Part shown: one piece after another, positions 1 to 8,789 of the stretch
Position numbering within the stretch: the first letter of the stretch is position 1
Layout: each line of letters begins with the position of its first letter
Source: Dunaliella salina
Lineage: Eukaryota > Chlorophyta > Chlorophyceae > Chlamydomonadales > Dunaliellaceae
Assembly (NCBI GenBank): GCA_002284615.2
Contig: MU069995.1
Coordinates: 170,422-189,307, forward strand
Reading direction: 5' to 3'
DNA: 18,886 nt
Translations under genes and position numbers: made by a program
Notes under the pieces: generated by a model
Database searches by the model: none
What the model was told of the DNA's origin: nothing
Seen by the model: only the letters and a program-made list of their open reading frames with translations

Positions 1-64
<64 letters not shown>
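1..64. repeat. (AC)32 microsatellite
   Basis: Perfect dinucleotide run from the first base of the window. It ends 22 bases before the AG acceptor of the exon that starts at 87, so it lies in the upstream intron on the sense strand. The true length is unknown because the window begins inside it. Confidence 0.98.
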
Positions 65-67
<3 letters not shown>

Positions 68-86
68 CTCCTGCCTGTGTTCTCAG

Positions 87-827
87 GGGCTGAATGCCCA
101 TGAGCGCAAGAAGCTGAGGCGCACCTGGCGGGATGAACGCCGGCGCAGCAGCAGTGAGGCACAGCCGCCCCTGCCACCGTCTCTGCAGCAGCACCACCAC
201 CACCAGGAGCAAGTGCAGCAGCAAAGTCATAAGCATATGTGGCCACAGCGGAAGCAGCAGCAGCAGCAGCAGGAGCAAGTGCAGCAGCAAAATCATCAGC
301 ATATGCGGCGACACCATTATCGTCATCAGCAGCAGCAACGGGAGCGGGCGCAACAACAAAATCATCAGCATACGTGGCGACAGCAGCAGCAGCAGCAGCA
401 TCCACAACAACAGCCATCAGCCCAAATCCCCCGCACTACCAAGCGCCACAGACTCCCTTCCACAGAATCATTATCACCAGCAAAACCACATGCTCGTCAT
501 CACCAACGGAACCCACCCACAGGGTCATCATCTCCAGCAAACCCAGCAGCACTACCTTCAAGCCCTGCACAGCCGCCACCACCTGTTGCTCCAGCAGAGA
601 CAGGGCCAAAGGCTGAGCCCGAAAGCCCAACAAGCCAAGGCAACCAACCAGCGGCGGTTGGCAGGCAGGCTTCAAGCAGCAGTGGCGGCCAAACAGTGGC
701 AGTCAAAAGAGTAGCAGTTGGCAGCCTCAAGCAAGCACACCTAGCGAGCTCGCCGAGGCAACCGAAACAGTGGCGGTTGGCAGGCAGGCTTCGAGCAAGC
801 ACACCACAGAAGGGGCGGTGCTGGTAG
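87..827 (+). CDS. Gln/His-rich low-complexity protein, 3'-terminal coding exon (partial gene)
   Basis: The frame is open for 246 codons from a TGTTCTCAG acceptor (AG at 85-86) to a TAG at 825-827. The first ~20 residues are basic and helical-looking (L-N-A-H-E-R-K-K-L-R-R-T-W-R-D-E-R-R), like an ordinary folded or nucleic-acid-binding region. After it comes a Gln/His tract with three imperfect units starting at 204, 270 and 339 (66 and 69 bases), each Q-x-Q-x-x-Q-Q-x-H-x-H like, then a Pro/Ser/Ala-rich tail. I do not recognise the family; a nuclear or transcription-related protein is only a guess from composition. The 5' part of the gene lies outside the window. The first TGTAA downstream (1265-1269) is a possible algal poly(A) signal. 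A second frame is open for 193 codons (133-714), as expected for CAG-repeat DNA. The coding status of the tail (about 640-827) is the least certain part. Confidence 0.55.
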   Translation, partial: GLNAHERKKLRRTWRDERRRSSSEAQPPLPPSLQQHHHHQEQVQQQSHKHMWPQRKQQQQQQEQVQQQNHQHMRRHHYRHQQQQRERAQQQNHQHTWRQQQQQQHPQQQPSAQIPRTTKRHRLPSTESLSPAKPHARHHQRNPPTGSSSPANPAALPSSPAQPPPPVAPAETGPKAEPESPTSQGNQPAAVGRQASSSSGGQTVAVKRVAVGSLKQAHLASSPRQPKQWRLAGRLRASTPQKGRCW

Positions 828-2150
828 GATCAGAGTTGAGGGGTAAATGGAATGGCAGACAGAGGCCAGGACATTGAGAAAAATGTGCATTAACATAAAG
901 CTGCTGGTAATGGCTGGCAGTGAGAACCTTAAGGGCAGTTATTTCAGGGCTGTAGAAACCCAGCGCGCACATCCTCTTCTTAGCTTCCTTTTGCCATCCA
1001 TTTGTTGTTAACAAGCACATGCCTCGCATGGCCGCCTCAATGCCTGGTAATAGCAGGTGCAGGTGTGCATGCCTTGATGGGGGTGTGATTCACTCATTGG
1101 TATACAAAATTCTCCACTTCATCGGAGTTTTTTTGTGTATTCTTTTAGTTTTTTTAATCAGGACATGTGCAAACATTTGTGGGTCATGATCGAGATCTGG
1201 ATGCTTAGTCTTGCTGTTCTAGTCACCCTCCCCGAGACCCAAAGTTTCAGACCTGTTACCCTCCTGTAACCCTAACCTAAACCACCACAAATTGTCTATC
1301 TGTACATTACTCCCGCACATCAAATCACAAAGTCACTTGTGCTTTGCCAGTGCCCCTGTACATTTTGGCAAAGCCCCATCCATGGGGCGTACGCCCCTAG
1401 GTTTGCCACCTTCCGGTAAAGTTCACACCTGGCTGCCCTGGCCCGCTCAAAAGCCTGCCCGTCCCGAAACCCGGCATGTAGACCAAGCAAACCGTCTCAT
1501 GCAGCACTGCAGCGTCAAATTAGTGGGAGAAGCCCTGTGCACAAAGTTCTGCAACATCCCATGTCTGGTAGCTGTTGGTCAACCAAGCAAACATGTGCTG
1601 TCGGGGAGGCAGATGGGTATTGCGTGCAAACAGCTCTGGAAGCGGTTTAGAAAAGAAACTGATAAAAGCAGATGGCCGGCATAGCCCATATTGCGCATCT
1701 CCCCACCCACACACTTGACAAGCAGGCCAAGAAAAGAGTTTTATCAAAACATACAGGGTTGTTTGGCCAGGCGGTGCAGCGGGTCATGCCATCGGAAATG
1801 CCACCAGAATTGGGGTAGCCATGCAGAAGCTGAACTCATTTGTCAATGCTCTCGTTGGCTCTTGTTGCTTGTCGCTCATGATTATGGTCCAAACAATGTA
1901 AACTTTACATTTGTGCAAACGCTCGCACTGTGGCTGGCAGTTTTGCTGGCTTCCTAGCATTTGTTGACCAATGAAGTACGTCGCGACAGAACAAGGGTGC
2001 TCTTCAGCACTACAACGGTGCTCTTCCTGCAGCACTGCATGCCTTGTCCACGTGCGCATGCATGCCACTTGTGAGGAAAAGGGCATGTTTCTTGTCTTGC
2101 AACCTTGTAGATCACCAAGATCACAGTCGTTTTGCCAAGGTCTTGACAGC
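828..2150. other. Gene-free stretch, no assigned function
   Basis: No frame here resembles a known domain. Open frames such as 1292-1684 (+) and 1784-2152 (-) lack motifs and are of chance length. A short degenerate telomere-like string (CCCTAACCTAAACC, 1270-1283) is too short to mean much. The first few hundred bases are probably the 3' UTR of the left gene. Confidence 0.6.
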
Positions 2151-2154
2151 ACGA

Positions 2155-2425
2155 TAGTGGACCTTGGATTGGGTTTTGCTGGCGAGCAGCGGTGGAAAGC
2201 AGGAAAAGGGGCGTCCAGTCGGTCATGGGCATGGCAGACTAACCTCCACTGGCAAAAAACTGGCAGGTCCTCCTATGTTTCTGGTTCTCTGGGAGCCCAG
2301 GCAAGCATTGTTTAGTGCAGGTTTTGAGGGCCCTTGAGCGTGGCCCCTGCTGCAGCTGGCTTGCTTGTTGGGAGCATTTCTTTAATGCACGCGGCCTTTG
2401 GGCTGCACAGACTTTTCCTTTCAGC
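2155..2425 (+). mobile_element. LINE-B 3' end fragment (C-terminus remnant and 3' UTR)
   Basis: Bases 2318-2425 match the 3' UTR of the + strand LINE-B end at 14395-14510. Shared blocks are TGAGGGCCCTT, a Gly/Cys-codon-like CAGCTGGCTTGCTTG run, and TTTAATGCACGCGGCCT. Upstream, near 2230-2250, M-A-D-stop-P-P is where the other copies encode the P-P-D-P-H terminus, so the coding end seems present but mutated. The 5' limit is uncertain. It is a dead fragment. Confidence 0.55.
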
Positions 2426-2479
2426 TTAGATATGTTGTGTTGATGATTGTCGCAAGTCTGCGGACAGAAAGTGAACTAT

Positions 2480-3235
2480 TTAAATCACTATCCATAGCTG
2501 CTACAAGCAGGCCAGTGCAACTTTCCATTCTACCAAGTACAAGGAGGTGTTTGCACTTACAATTAAGGATTGGAAAAGGTGTTACAAGGGTCGGAAAGAA
2601 ACCATATACCCAGATGGTAGTGTGACCAAAAACAGATGAGGACTCCCCACCACTGAGGGGCACTTCCTGATTTTGGCGTTCACAAATGAGTATGGATACT
2701 AGCCCTTCCAACACCTGCAGTCGCACATAAAGCCCAGGACATGGTGTTACAATTGCCATCATTTTCTTGAACTTGGGGCCTTGCCCGCCCGTCTTGCCTT
2801 GCCTCTTTTTGTCCTTGCCCCTTATGTTTCATTTCCTTTGTGTGCCTGCCTCTCTGGCTGCCTTTGTTATTGCCGTTTTCAGGTCATGTAAGCAGAGGCC
2901 CTCATGGGAAGCCACCACTTCCTTGGGCACAGATGACCAAAAATATAAAAAGGGAACAGAACTTCAAGTTAACTTGCAACGTTGCATTGGCATTTCATGG
3001 CATCCCAACAAGGGCTCACTGCATAGCCTCGGGTCGTACATTCTGCCTCTCCCAGATCTCTGAACAGACCCTCTATCCAATCCGCTGAGGAACCACCTCC
3101 ATGCAAAGCTCCTTCAAGCTCCATGTTCATTTGAACACTCCCTGCAACCTGTTCGTTTCTGTCAGTAAGTCAAAGCCCACTGGCATAACACGTAACAAGG
3201 GGTGTGTCCCTATGCAAGCGCTGCAGCTCCAAAAG
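2480..3235 (+). pseudogene. LINE RNase H domain remnant (A/B type), split and frameshifted
   Basis: The RNase H start I-Y-P-D-G-S-V is encoded at 2604-2624 after T-I-K-D-W-K-R; other copies have Y-T-D-G. The next block ends in G-V-T-I-A-I (about 2743-2760), where functional copies go on to R-A-E-L. About 220 bases of unrelated pyrimidine-rich sequence follow. Homology resumes at about 2965 with a Q-I-S-E-Q-T-L-Y-P-I-R block (3051-3084) that pairs with H-I-S-K-Q-T-L-N-T-V-R in the - strand copy at 12560. It continues to S-K-P-T-G-I-T-R-N-K-G, equivalent to the K-V-K-x-H-x-G-x-x-G-N region. Reading it needs several frame changes and two in-frame stops, so it is a dead copy. Confidence 0.6.
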
Positions 3236-3983
3236 ACAACACAGGCCTTCAGACGTTGCACTCCAAAAAGAGTACCAACACAAATGTTGATGAGGCGATC
3301 TTTGCTGCTGAAGCCTCATTGCTGTGTGCAGAAGTGTATTCTATTTGATATACTTGTTTTTGTGTGCGGTAGTCAGCATATGATAGATTCCTGGCATAGC
3401 TGTAAAAGTTGTCGCGTTTCGACACAATCTCCCTGCAAATCTTGGCACACTTGGAGCCACCTGCATTGACAGAGGACGTTGTGCTTGTGTAGTCAGCTCT
3501 TGCTTTGCTGAGGCGTCTGAAGGAGAAAGGAAAAGAGAATGCCACCAGATGAGAAAACGTCCCGACTGCATTGTAAAAGAAATGAATACACCGGTGAGGG
3601 AGATTCACAGGTGTCCAATCTATCTCCCCGAACCTTCTTCAATAAAACCAGAAACTGATGTGGGGAACGATTTCACTGCTATGTTTTCTCTTCTCAGGAA
3701 ACCAAAAGCAGGTCAATTTGCAGAAGTTGGCAAGTAGTCCACAACAAAATCGCTCTTGTGTACCTTGGTGCGTAAGCAGGATGCCCTGGGTCATTAAAGT
3801 TGAAGCCCTGCCTTGCAACAGCAAGCCGCTCCTGCTCAAGGAAGAGTAAAGATCAGACAACTTTGATGATTCTGGAACTGGAAAACAACTGCTCGCACAC
3901 AAGAAAGGATTGACCATCTCCCTGCCTAGAAGTGAACCAAAAAAGTTTGTCGAGGAAACTATGAGGGACAGGACACTGAGGGA
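3236..3983. other. Unassigned stretch with one weak - strand exon candidate
   Basis: On the - strand a pyrimidine tract and TTCAG (AG at 3517-3518) precede a frame open down to a stop at 3249 (about 89 codons). It could be a terminal exon, but its product has no recognisable motif and its base composition is not distinct. The + strand frame 3549-3737 is also unassigned. Nothing else stands out. Confidence 0.3.
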
Positions 3984-4235
3984 ACCTCTGTACTCTCAGT
4001 TGCATGCTGCCTTTGGACAGTCCTCACTTTTTGTCTCTTAAACTCTCCATTGTGCTCTTAGAGTTGGTGCTGTCATTTTTCTTTCACCTGCTATCTGGTC
4101 AACTTGTGTGTGATGGCAGTGCCTTTCATGTCCTACTTCAGTGTACTGCAGACTTCTGATTTCATAAGCTGAGCAGCCTGACTGAATGGCTGAAGGCTTC
4201 ATAGTCTATTGTAAACCTTGTAAACCTTGTGCACT
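3984..4235 (+). repeat. Dispersed repeat, copy 1 (second copy at 15884-16125)
   Basis: About 250 bases align with 15884-16125 at roughly 80-85% identity by eye, from ACTCTCAGTTGCATGCT to TAAACCTTGT. The right end has GAGCAGCC...GCTGAAGG followed by TGTAAACCTTGTAAACCTTG. That is the same terminus as the LINE-C 3' ends at 16450-16530 and 17105-17175, so this is probably a LINE-C-related 3' fragment with a different body. In the frame reading L-E-L-V-L-S-F-F-F-H-L-L most differences between the copies fall at third codon positions, which hints at past coding. Confidence 0.7.
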
Positions 4236-4939
4236 GAAAAAAGGTCCTAAGGGAGGGTTGATTGGTTGTGGGATATGCAGGTTCAGAGCAAGCTTGCCTC
4301 TTCATCTTAAGACGATCTGCACTGCCTTATGACCATGGAGACGAGGCCTGCTTCAAAGGTTATTTGCAGACACCTTTCGCATCCCTTGTCCTCCTAGTTC
4401 CTATTCTCTGAAGTACCTGATACTCGGAAATCATTGTGGTCATGGTCCTTCCCATCTGTGGCTCCCAATTTGACTCTTGCCGACAGGTTTTAGTAGCCAG
4501 GATCGCCTCTGCAGGATTTGCCACGGGGTAAGAATGGCAATGAGGGACCTGGTGTACTCCAGCAAGCCGTTTGTATTTCTAGGCCAAGACACAAAAGAAA
4601 GCCACCACCATACCAAATGTCCATGCCCAGCCAAATTGTGAAATGATGCTGCATGCAGTGTGTTCAATCTGGAAGTGCATGTCGTGCAAGACAGGAACAG
4701 GAATTTGAGCAGATAATTTCAGCATAGGAGCAGGTGGTTCATAGCTTGCTTGCAATTGCTTTCGGTCATGTGTCCTGCCCTAAAATCTTCCTGACCTGCA
4801 ATGTTCCTGCGGCACTGCTCCATCACGCCCTGCAGGTGACGTCGGCACGCCAAAATCGTGGAAACATGCACAGCAAATGAACGGCGGCTCAACCTTCCCA
4901 AGAAGAACGAGGGGCAAGGATCCAGACACTCCATTCTAC
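4236..4939. other. Unassigned stretch; possible downstream part of the BTB-like gene
   Basis: On the - strand around 4780-4870 a frame reads A-C-R-R-H-L-Q-G-V-M-E-Q-C-R-R-N-I-A. That would suit the helix after a BTB core. However, no clean acceptor joins it to the exon at 4940-5108, because the only upstream AG keeps a different phase. Either an exon boundary is missed or the gene is broken here. The rest (4236-4700) shows nothing recognisable. Confidence 0.3.
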
Positions 4940-5108
4940 CTTAAAATAGTATTTATCTGCAAGGCGGTACACGCCCTCCAGCTTGTGCAAATCCATCTTA
5001 TGGACAGCCATATGCTGATCCAACAAGGAGATGAGCATTTTCCACGCAGAAGGGGAGTCCCCGTACGCTGGAATAGTGAGGGCGCCACAATCGCTGTACT
5101 CCTCTACC
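4940..5108 (-). CDS. BTB-domain-like internal exon (partial gene or pseudogene)
   Basis: A 169-base exon is bounded on the - strand by a pyrimidine-rich acceptor ending TTTACAG (AG at 5110-5109) and a donor AAG|GTAGAA (intron from 4939). One base completes a split codon and the next 56 codons are open, ending in phase 0. The product ends in L-E-G-V-Y-R-L-A-D-K-Y-Y-F-K, close to the A-D-K-Y helix typical of BTB/POZ domains, which are adaptor domains often found in cullin-3 ligases. The preceding S-A-W-K-M-L-I-S-L-L would be the helix before it. Reading through the donor reaches a stop at 4889. I could not find the upstream exon with the BTB start, so this may be an orphan or a decayed gene. 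The family call rests on this short motif only. Confidence 0.45.
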
Positions 5109-6983
5109 CTGTAAATGTGTGTGAGAAGCAATCTGGTCTTGCGCACAGATCTCAGGGGACCAAGGAATGAAATGGGAAAGCAGCTACATTAAGGGCTCAC
5201 CACTCTGACAATAAGGGGCTGTGTTGTACAAGCAAGCTTGCTCCTACACAGAGAACGTGTCCGTCATCCATTCGCACAAAGATGTCTTGCTCGGACATTC
5301 AGAGCGTTTGTGCATCCAGAGTGCCGTCGAAAGAGAGCAAAGTCCAATTTCGAGCAAGTAAAAAGTCTCGCTCACGGACAGCCTCGCGTATCCAGCAAAT
5401 TGAAAGGTAGTTTCTAGATAGGGGGAAAAAGGGGACAAGAGCTTGATGGATGAATGCGACTCCTCAAAAAACTTTATGATTTTTCACACCGAGGTCCCTC
5501 GTTTTTTTTATTTGCGATTTGGCTTTTCTTTTGTTGTGCTAGGCCGCGAAACTCCAAAAACCAACAATTTAGATGAGGTGGTTTAACGAGCGAGCCCAGG
5601 ACCCAAGAACACAAGGACGTCGACCCCCTGGAGAAACAAAAGGCACAGTGACCCAAGAGATGGTTGGGTCAGACTGGAGCATTGCATCTGCAAGACAGAA
5701 CACAAAAAAAACATAACTCTCTGCATGCGGCATGTGAAGCAGCCAAAAAAGCTGAGCTGTGCATGACACCGTCCTTGAAATCCTCTTGTTTAGTATACAG
5801 CAACTGAAACCATAAGCTTGCAAATGCGGTGGTAAATCCCACATAATCGTCTATTTGCCAAGAGTGTAGAGATGTACAACTCTAGACACACTGGTCACAC
5901 CGCACACCTCACATTTGATCATACCTACACAAATGGTGCTTGCCGCAATCTTGACAAAAAGGATGCACCCGGCCTCTGGCTTATGTAGGCTCCTCTTTTT
6001 CTGTTCTTTTCTCCAATTGGAGAGTGAATAGAGGAAAAATATCAAATATTTTTACTCTATGGACTCTCCCATCACACATTCACTCTGCTCTCCAAAGATG
6101 GCTCTGTTACGCAGTCAGACAGTTGGTCTGTTAGCCTTGTTCTTAGATGGCTCAACAACTGGCCAGCCAGTTGTTGAGAATTTGTTATCCACATTGGAAT
6201 ACAACTTATGCTAGTAGCTTCCAATGGTCTGGATTTGACATCAACTATTCTCAACCGTGCAAACCAAGCAAATGAGAGAGTTGTCTTTCCATGTCCTGGG
6301 GATGGGCAAAGGGGAGCAGGCCTGGCAACCATGTACCAAGCTGAGCGTGTCTTGTGTCTGAAGAATAGGTGTTGCGCTGCATCATGCGGGAGTGCAGCAG
6401 GGAACAGCAAATCCAGAATCCCAGCAACCCTTCTCACTCGCATCTCCTGAAAGCCATCACCTCGAGTGAGCTTGTCCTTTGCCGGACGGTTTTTGCCGAC
6501 CCTGGACAATGAACCACCCATTCTCGACAACTGTAATCAAATGCACATGCACACAAGTGTCCTTGGTTATTCATATGCTTTGGGCAGTCAACCTCCCAGG
6601 GATAAAAGTGTGTCAATTCTGGATGCCCATCTTTGGAGAATGCCGCCTTAGGCCAAGGGGGTTGTGTGACCATTAACTTGTGTCTGAAATTTTGCGTTTG
6701 CTACAATGCCTGTCAATTTGGTGAGCTAATTTCTCTTTATTTTGCTCGGGTCGCCATCATGCACCAACCTGTCCACACGTCTTCATCGTGCGCACTCTAG
6801 AGTAGAATATAATTCTTATCATCTGGTGTTGTCTGTTGCACATCCTTGCATACACTAGAATTGGGGGGGCAGTGATCTGTGCTTCCAGGTTGGTGATATG
6901 TGTGTGACGCTGTGTGTGACGTGTGTGACGCAAAGAGAAAACGTCAAATCCCCTAGATTAGAACCCTCAATACCAGCATTACT
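5109..6983. other. Long gene-free stretch
   Basis: No domain, RNA gene or retroelement match was seen on either strand, apart from the hairpin at 6151-6178. The longest frame, 6072-6530 (-), is 152 codons. It has no recognisable motif, and such a length is expected about once by chance in a window this size. If 4940-5108 is a live exon, part of this region would be its upstream intron. A GTGTGTGACG cluster lies at 6900-6930. Confidence 0.5.
6151..6178. repeat. Perfect 12-base inverted repeat (hairpin)
   Basis: CTCAACAACTGG at 6151-6162 is followed by a 4-base loop and its exact reverse complement at 6167-6178. The symmetry does not extend outward. There is no U-tract or gene end next to it, so no role can be assigned. 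Confidence 0.8.
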
Positions 6984-7423
6984 GTGCTTGGACCCCTGAA
7001 ACATTCTGTTTGGTGCCCACCACAACTCCCTCTCATCCATCTCTGGGATTTCTATGGCCGCCCAATTCACAATAAGATAGCCATGACTCTGGCCCTGCGT
7101 CGTGCTATCTACTCTGCCATCCTCACTGCAAAGGTCACAACCACCTTCAGCTTTTTACCGCTTACCCACATCTTTGATTTCCATGAGGGAATAATTCCCA
7201 AAAAGTCACTTATCTGCGAGAAACTAAGAAAAGACAGGAAAGTCTACACGGCTGTAATACTCCACTCGAACAATCAGGGCCCGTGTGAACACGGCTTCAT
7301 GACCTAGCCAAAGCCATCTCAGAAACCATGTTGATTATTATAGGTGTGAGTAGCTACCCCATTTTGAATACTAGGCAGGCTGTGATGCTCGGCACATGGA
7401 AACGTGAAAAAAAATATACTTGA
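6984..7423 (+). pseudogene. Frameshifted coding remnant, family not identified (possible retroelement ORF)
   Basis: The frame open from 6984 reads a protein-like product with A-L-R-R-A-I-Y-S-A-I, I-F-D-F-H-E-G and K-L-R-K-D-R-K-V-Y-T-A-V-I-L-H-S-N-N. At about 7300 it runs into a stop. The next frame over (7301-7423) continues at once with L-A-K-A-I-S-E-T-M and R-Q-A-V-M-L-G-T-W-K-R before its stop. One indel near 7300 would join them into about 146 codons. It lies just upstream of a LINE-A RNase H fragment on the same strand, so it may be an earlier region of that element. I recognise no domain. Confidence 0.4.
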
Positions 7424-7689
7424 AGCAAGTTTTTAAGGGCCCCCATGACCAGCCTCTGCTACGACCGTCCATGGAAAGAAAGATGGAAAGAAAGATGCAT
7501 GCTTGTTGTTTGGCCGTGTGCATTTCGGAAAGAGCCCCCACAGATAGAGCACCAAATACTCACACTGACCACGCAAACTCGATCCACCTCTTCCATGCTG
7601 ACGCGCTCCGTATGCCTGACTGGTGAGCCATAACATGAGGGCAGTGAAGCTAGCTTGATACCTCGACAGTCCATGCTCCCTGTCTGTCC

Positions 7690-8160
7690 AATGCAGACCT
7701 CCAGCTTAAACTTGCAGATTGGAAGTTCTGGGCCTTCACTGACAGCAGCTTGTAGGACCATCGTGGTACCAATGTGATAGGGCTGGCGTGTACAATCCTT
7801 ATAGTGACACAACAAATTTAGTAGAGCCTGATATGTCGGTATTAGCAAAACCATGGGAAGAGCTGAGCTGGGTGTTATTGCTGCTGCGCTCACTCACAAG
7901 GACACATTCCTGCAAGGAGATGAAGGACTATTACAAACCTTGCCCTCACCTTTCAAAGTCACATCTTTTCCTACAAGGTCAAATTCAATGCTGGAATAGC
8001 AGGAAATGAATGCGCAAGAAAGTTTGCTAATTACCAAGCTGCTCTTAAAGGTAACAGCCTGACTTACACCGGACTCTAGGTGCGGGCCCAAGAGGAAGTC
8101 CCTTCCACCTCCTGTGCAAACAGCTCCAAGGTGCTAAGATCATTCTGCATAGTAAACTTG
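7690..8160 (+). pseudogene. LINE-A RNase H domain remnant, + strand copy
   Basis: Three RNase H landmarks occur in order. D-W-K-F-W-A-F-T-D-S-S-L (7717-7752) carries the first catalytic Asp. G-R-A-E-L-G-V-I-A-A-A-L (from 7856) carries the Glu. K-V-K-F-N-A-G-I-A-G-N-E-C-A (from 7975) is the end of the domain, where functional enzymes have His rather than Asn. The second block is in another frame and in-frame stops intervene (for example 7753-7755). The same final block occurs in the opposite-strand copy at 10060-10090 as K-V-K-A-H-A-G-T-T-G-N-K. Just past it, V-R-A-Q-E-E resembles the linker of that copy. The fragment stops before the zinc knuckle. Non-functional. Confidence 0.7.
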
Positions 8161-8196
8161 TGTGACAGCTCCATGCCCATTGAATGTTATGCAATT

Positions 8197-8650
8197 ACAT
8201 AGGCAGAGAAACTCTCCCTACATCAGTCAAGAAGACACGTTGGCCCAAATGAGCTGAGAGTCTCCCCAGCACAATATTCGAGACAGAGGAGGCTAATGGG
8301 GACTTGGAGGGCTACTAGAAGCACTGGGCTCTAGAACCTGGCTGTGGGAAGTACTCATTACGTTTTTCAATAGCACGTCTAGTGCCACTAGTGCCAGCGG
8401 TAACACACTTGTGGGCAGACTGAACTGAATGGGCATGAAATTTTTGAAAAGCTTACGGCTTCAGACCTAGATTTTTGAAATGGTGAAGGGTGTGCTCATT
8501 ATACCACGTTTCACCAACACCCAGGAGGGTGAATAGTAACAGCTTTAGCATGCTTTGTACGCTGCTGCTGTGCTACCCCCAGCTGATGTCGAGGCCTTGT
8601 GTCTTCACAACTTGATTTTGATTAAGTGCACATGGCGTTGCTTTGCATTC
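8197..8650 (-). mobile_element. LINE-A 3' end, 5'-truncated copy 1
   Basis: This is a second, more decayed copy of the 3' end found at 8671-9140. On the - strand it starts near GTGCAC (8637) with H-L-I-K-I-K and C-E-D-T blocks. It continues with G-V-G-E-T-W-Y-N-E-H-T and ends S-S-P-P-S-P-H before a stop at 8293-8295. The 3' UTR (8197-8292) aligns with that of the next copy, including AACGTGTCT and ATGTAGGGAGAG. The E of the E-x-K motif is K here. Its truncated 5' end abuts the T-rich 3' tail of copy 2, so the two stops lie 497 bases apart in a head-to-tail arrangement. Confidence 0.75.
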
Positions 8651-8789
8651 GGTAAAAGAAAGAATAAAAGAAAAGGAAAGGAAAACTGCGTAGACAGAGA
8701 CTCTCCCTATATCAACTAAGGAGAAGGAGACACATTAGCTCAAAAAGAGCCGTGAGTCACCTCCACCACAAGGTATGAAAAAGAGAAAG

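Noticed and set aside
1265..1283. Telomere-like CCTGTAACCCTAACCTAAACC
   Set aside because: Fewer than three irregular units; the similar short GGTAGGGTAGGGTTAGG at 13117-13133 is also isolated. Neither supports a telomere or interstitial telomeric array.
6072..6530. 152-codon open frame on the - strand
   Set aside because: No motif, no splice context, and about one frame of this length is expected by chance at this base composition and window size.
7459..7893. 144-codon open frame on the - strand
   Set aside because: Its upstream half lies opposite the + strand LINE-A RNase H blocks (7717-7890), which explain the sequence better; it has no motif of its own.
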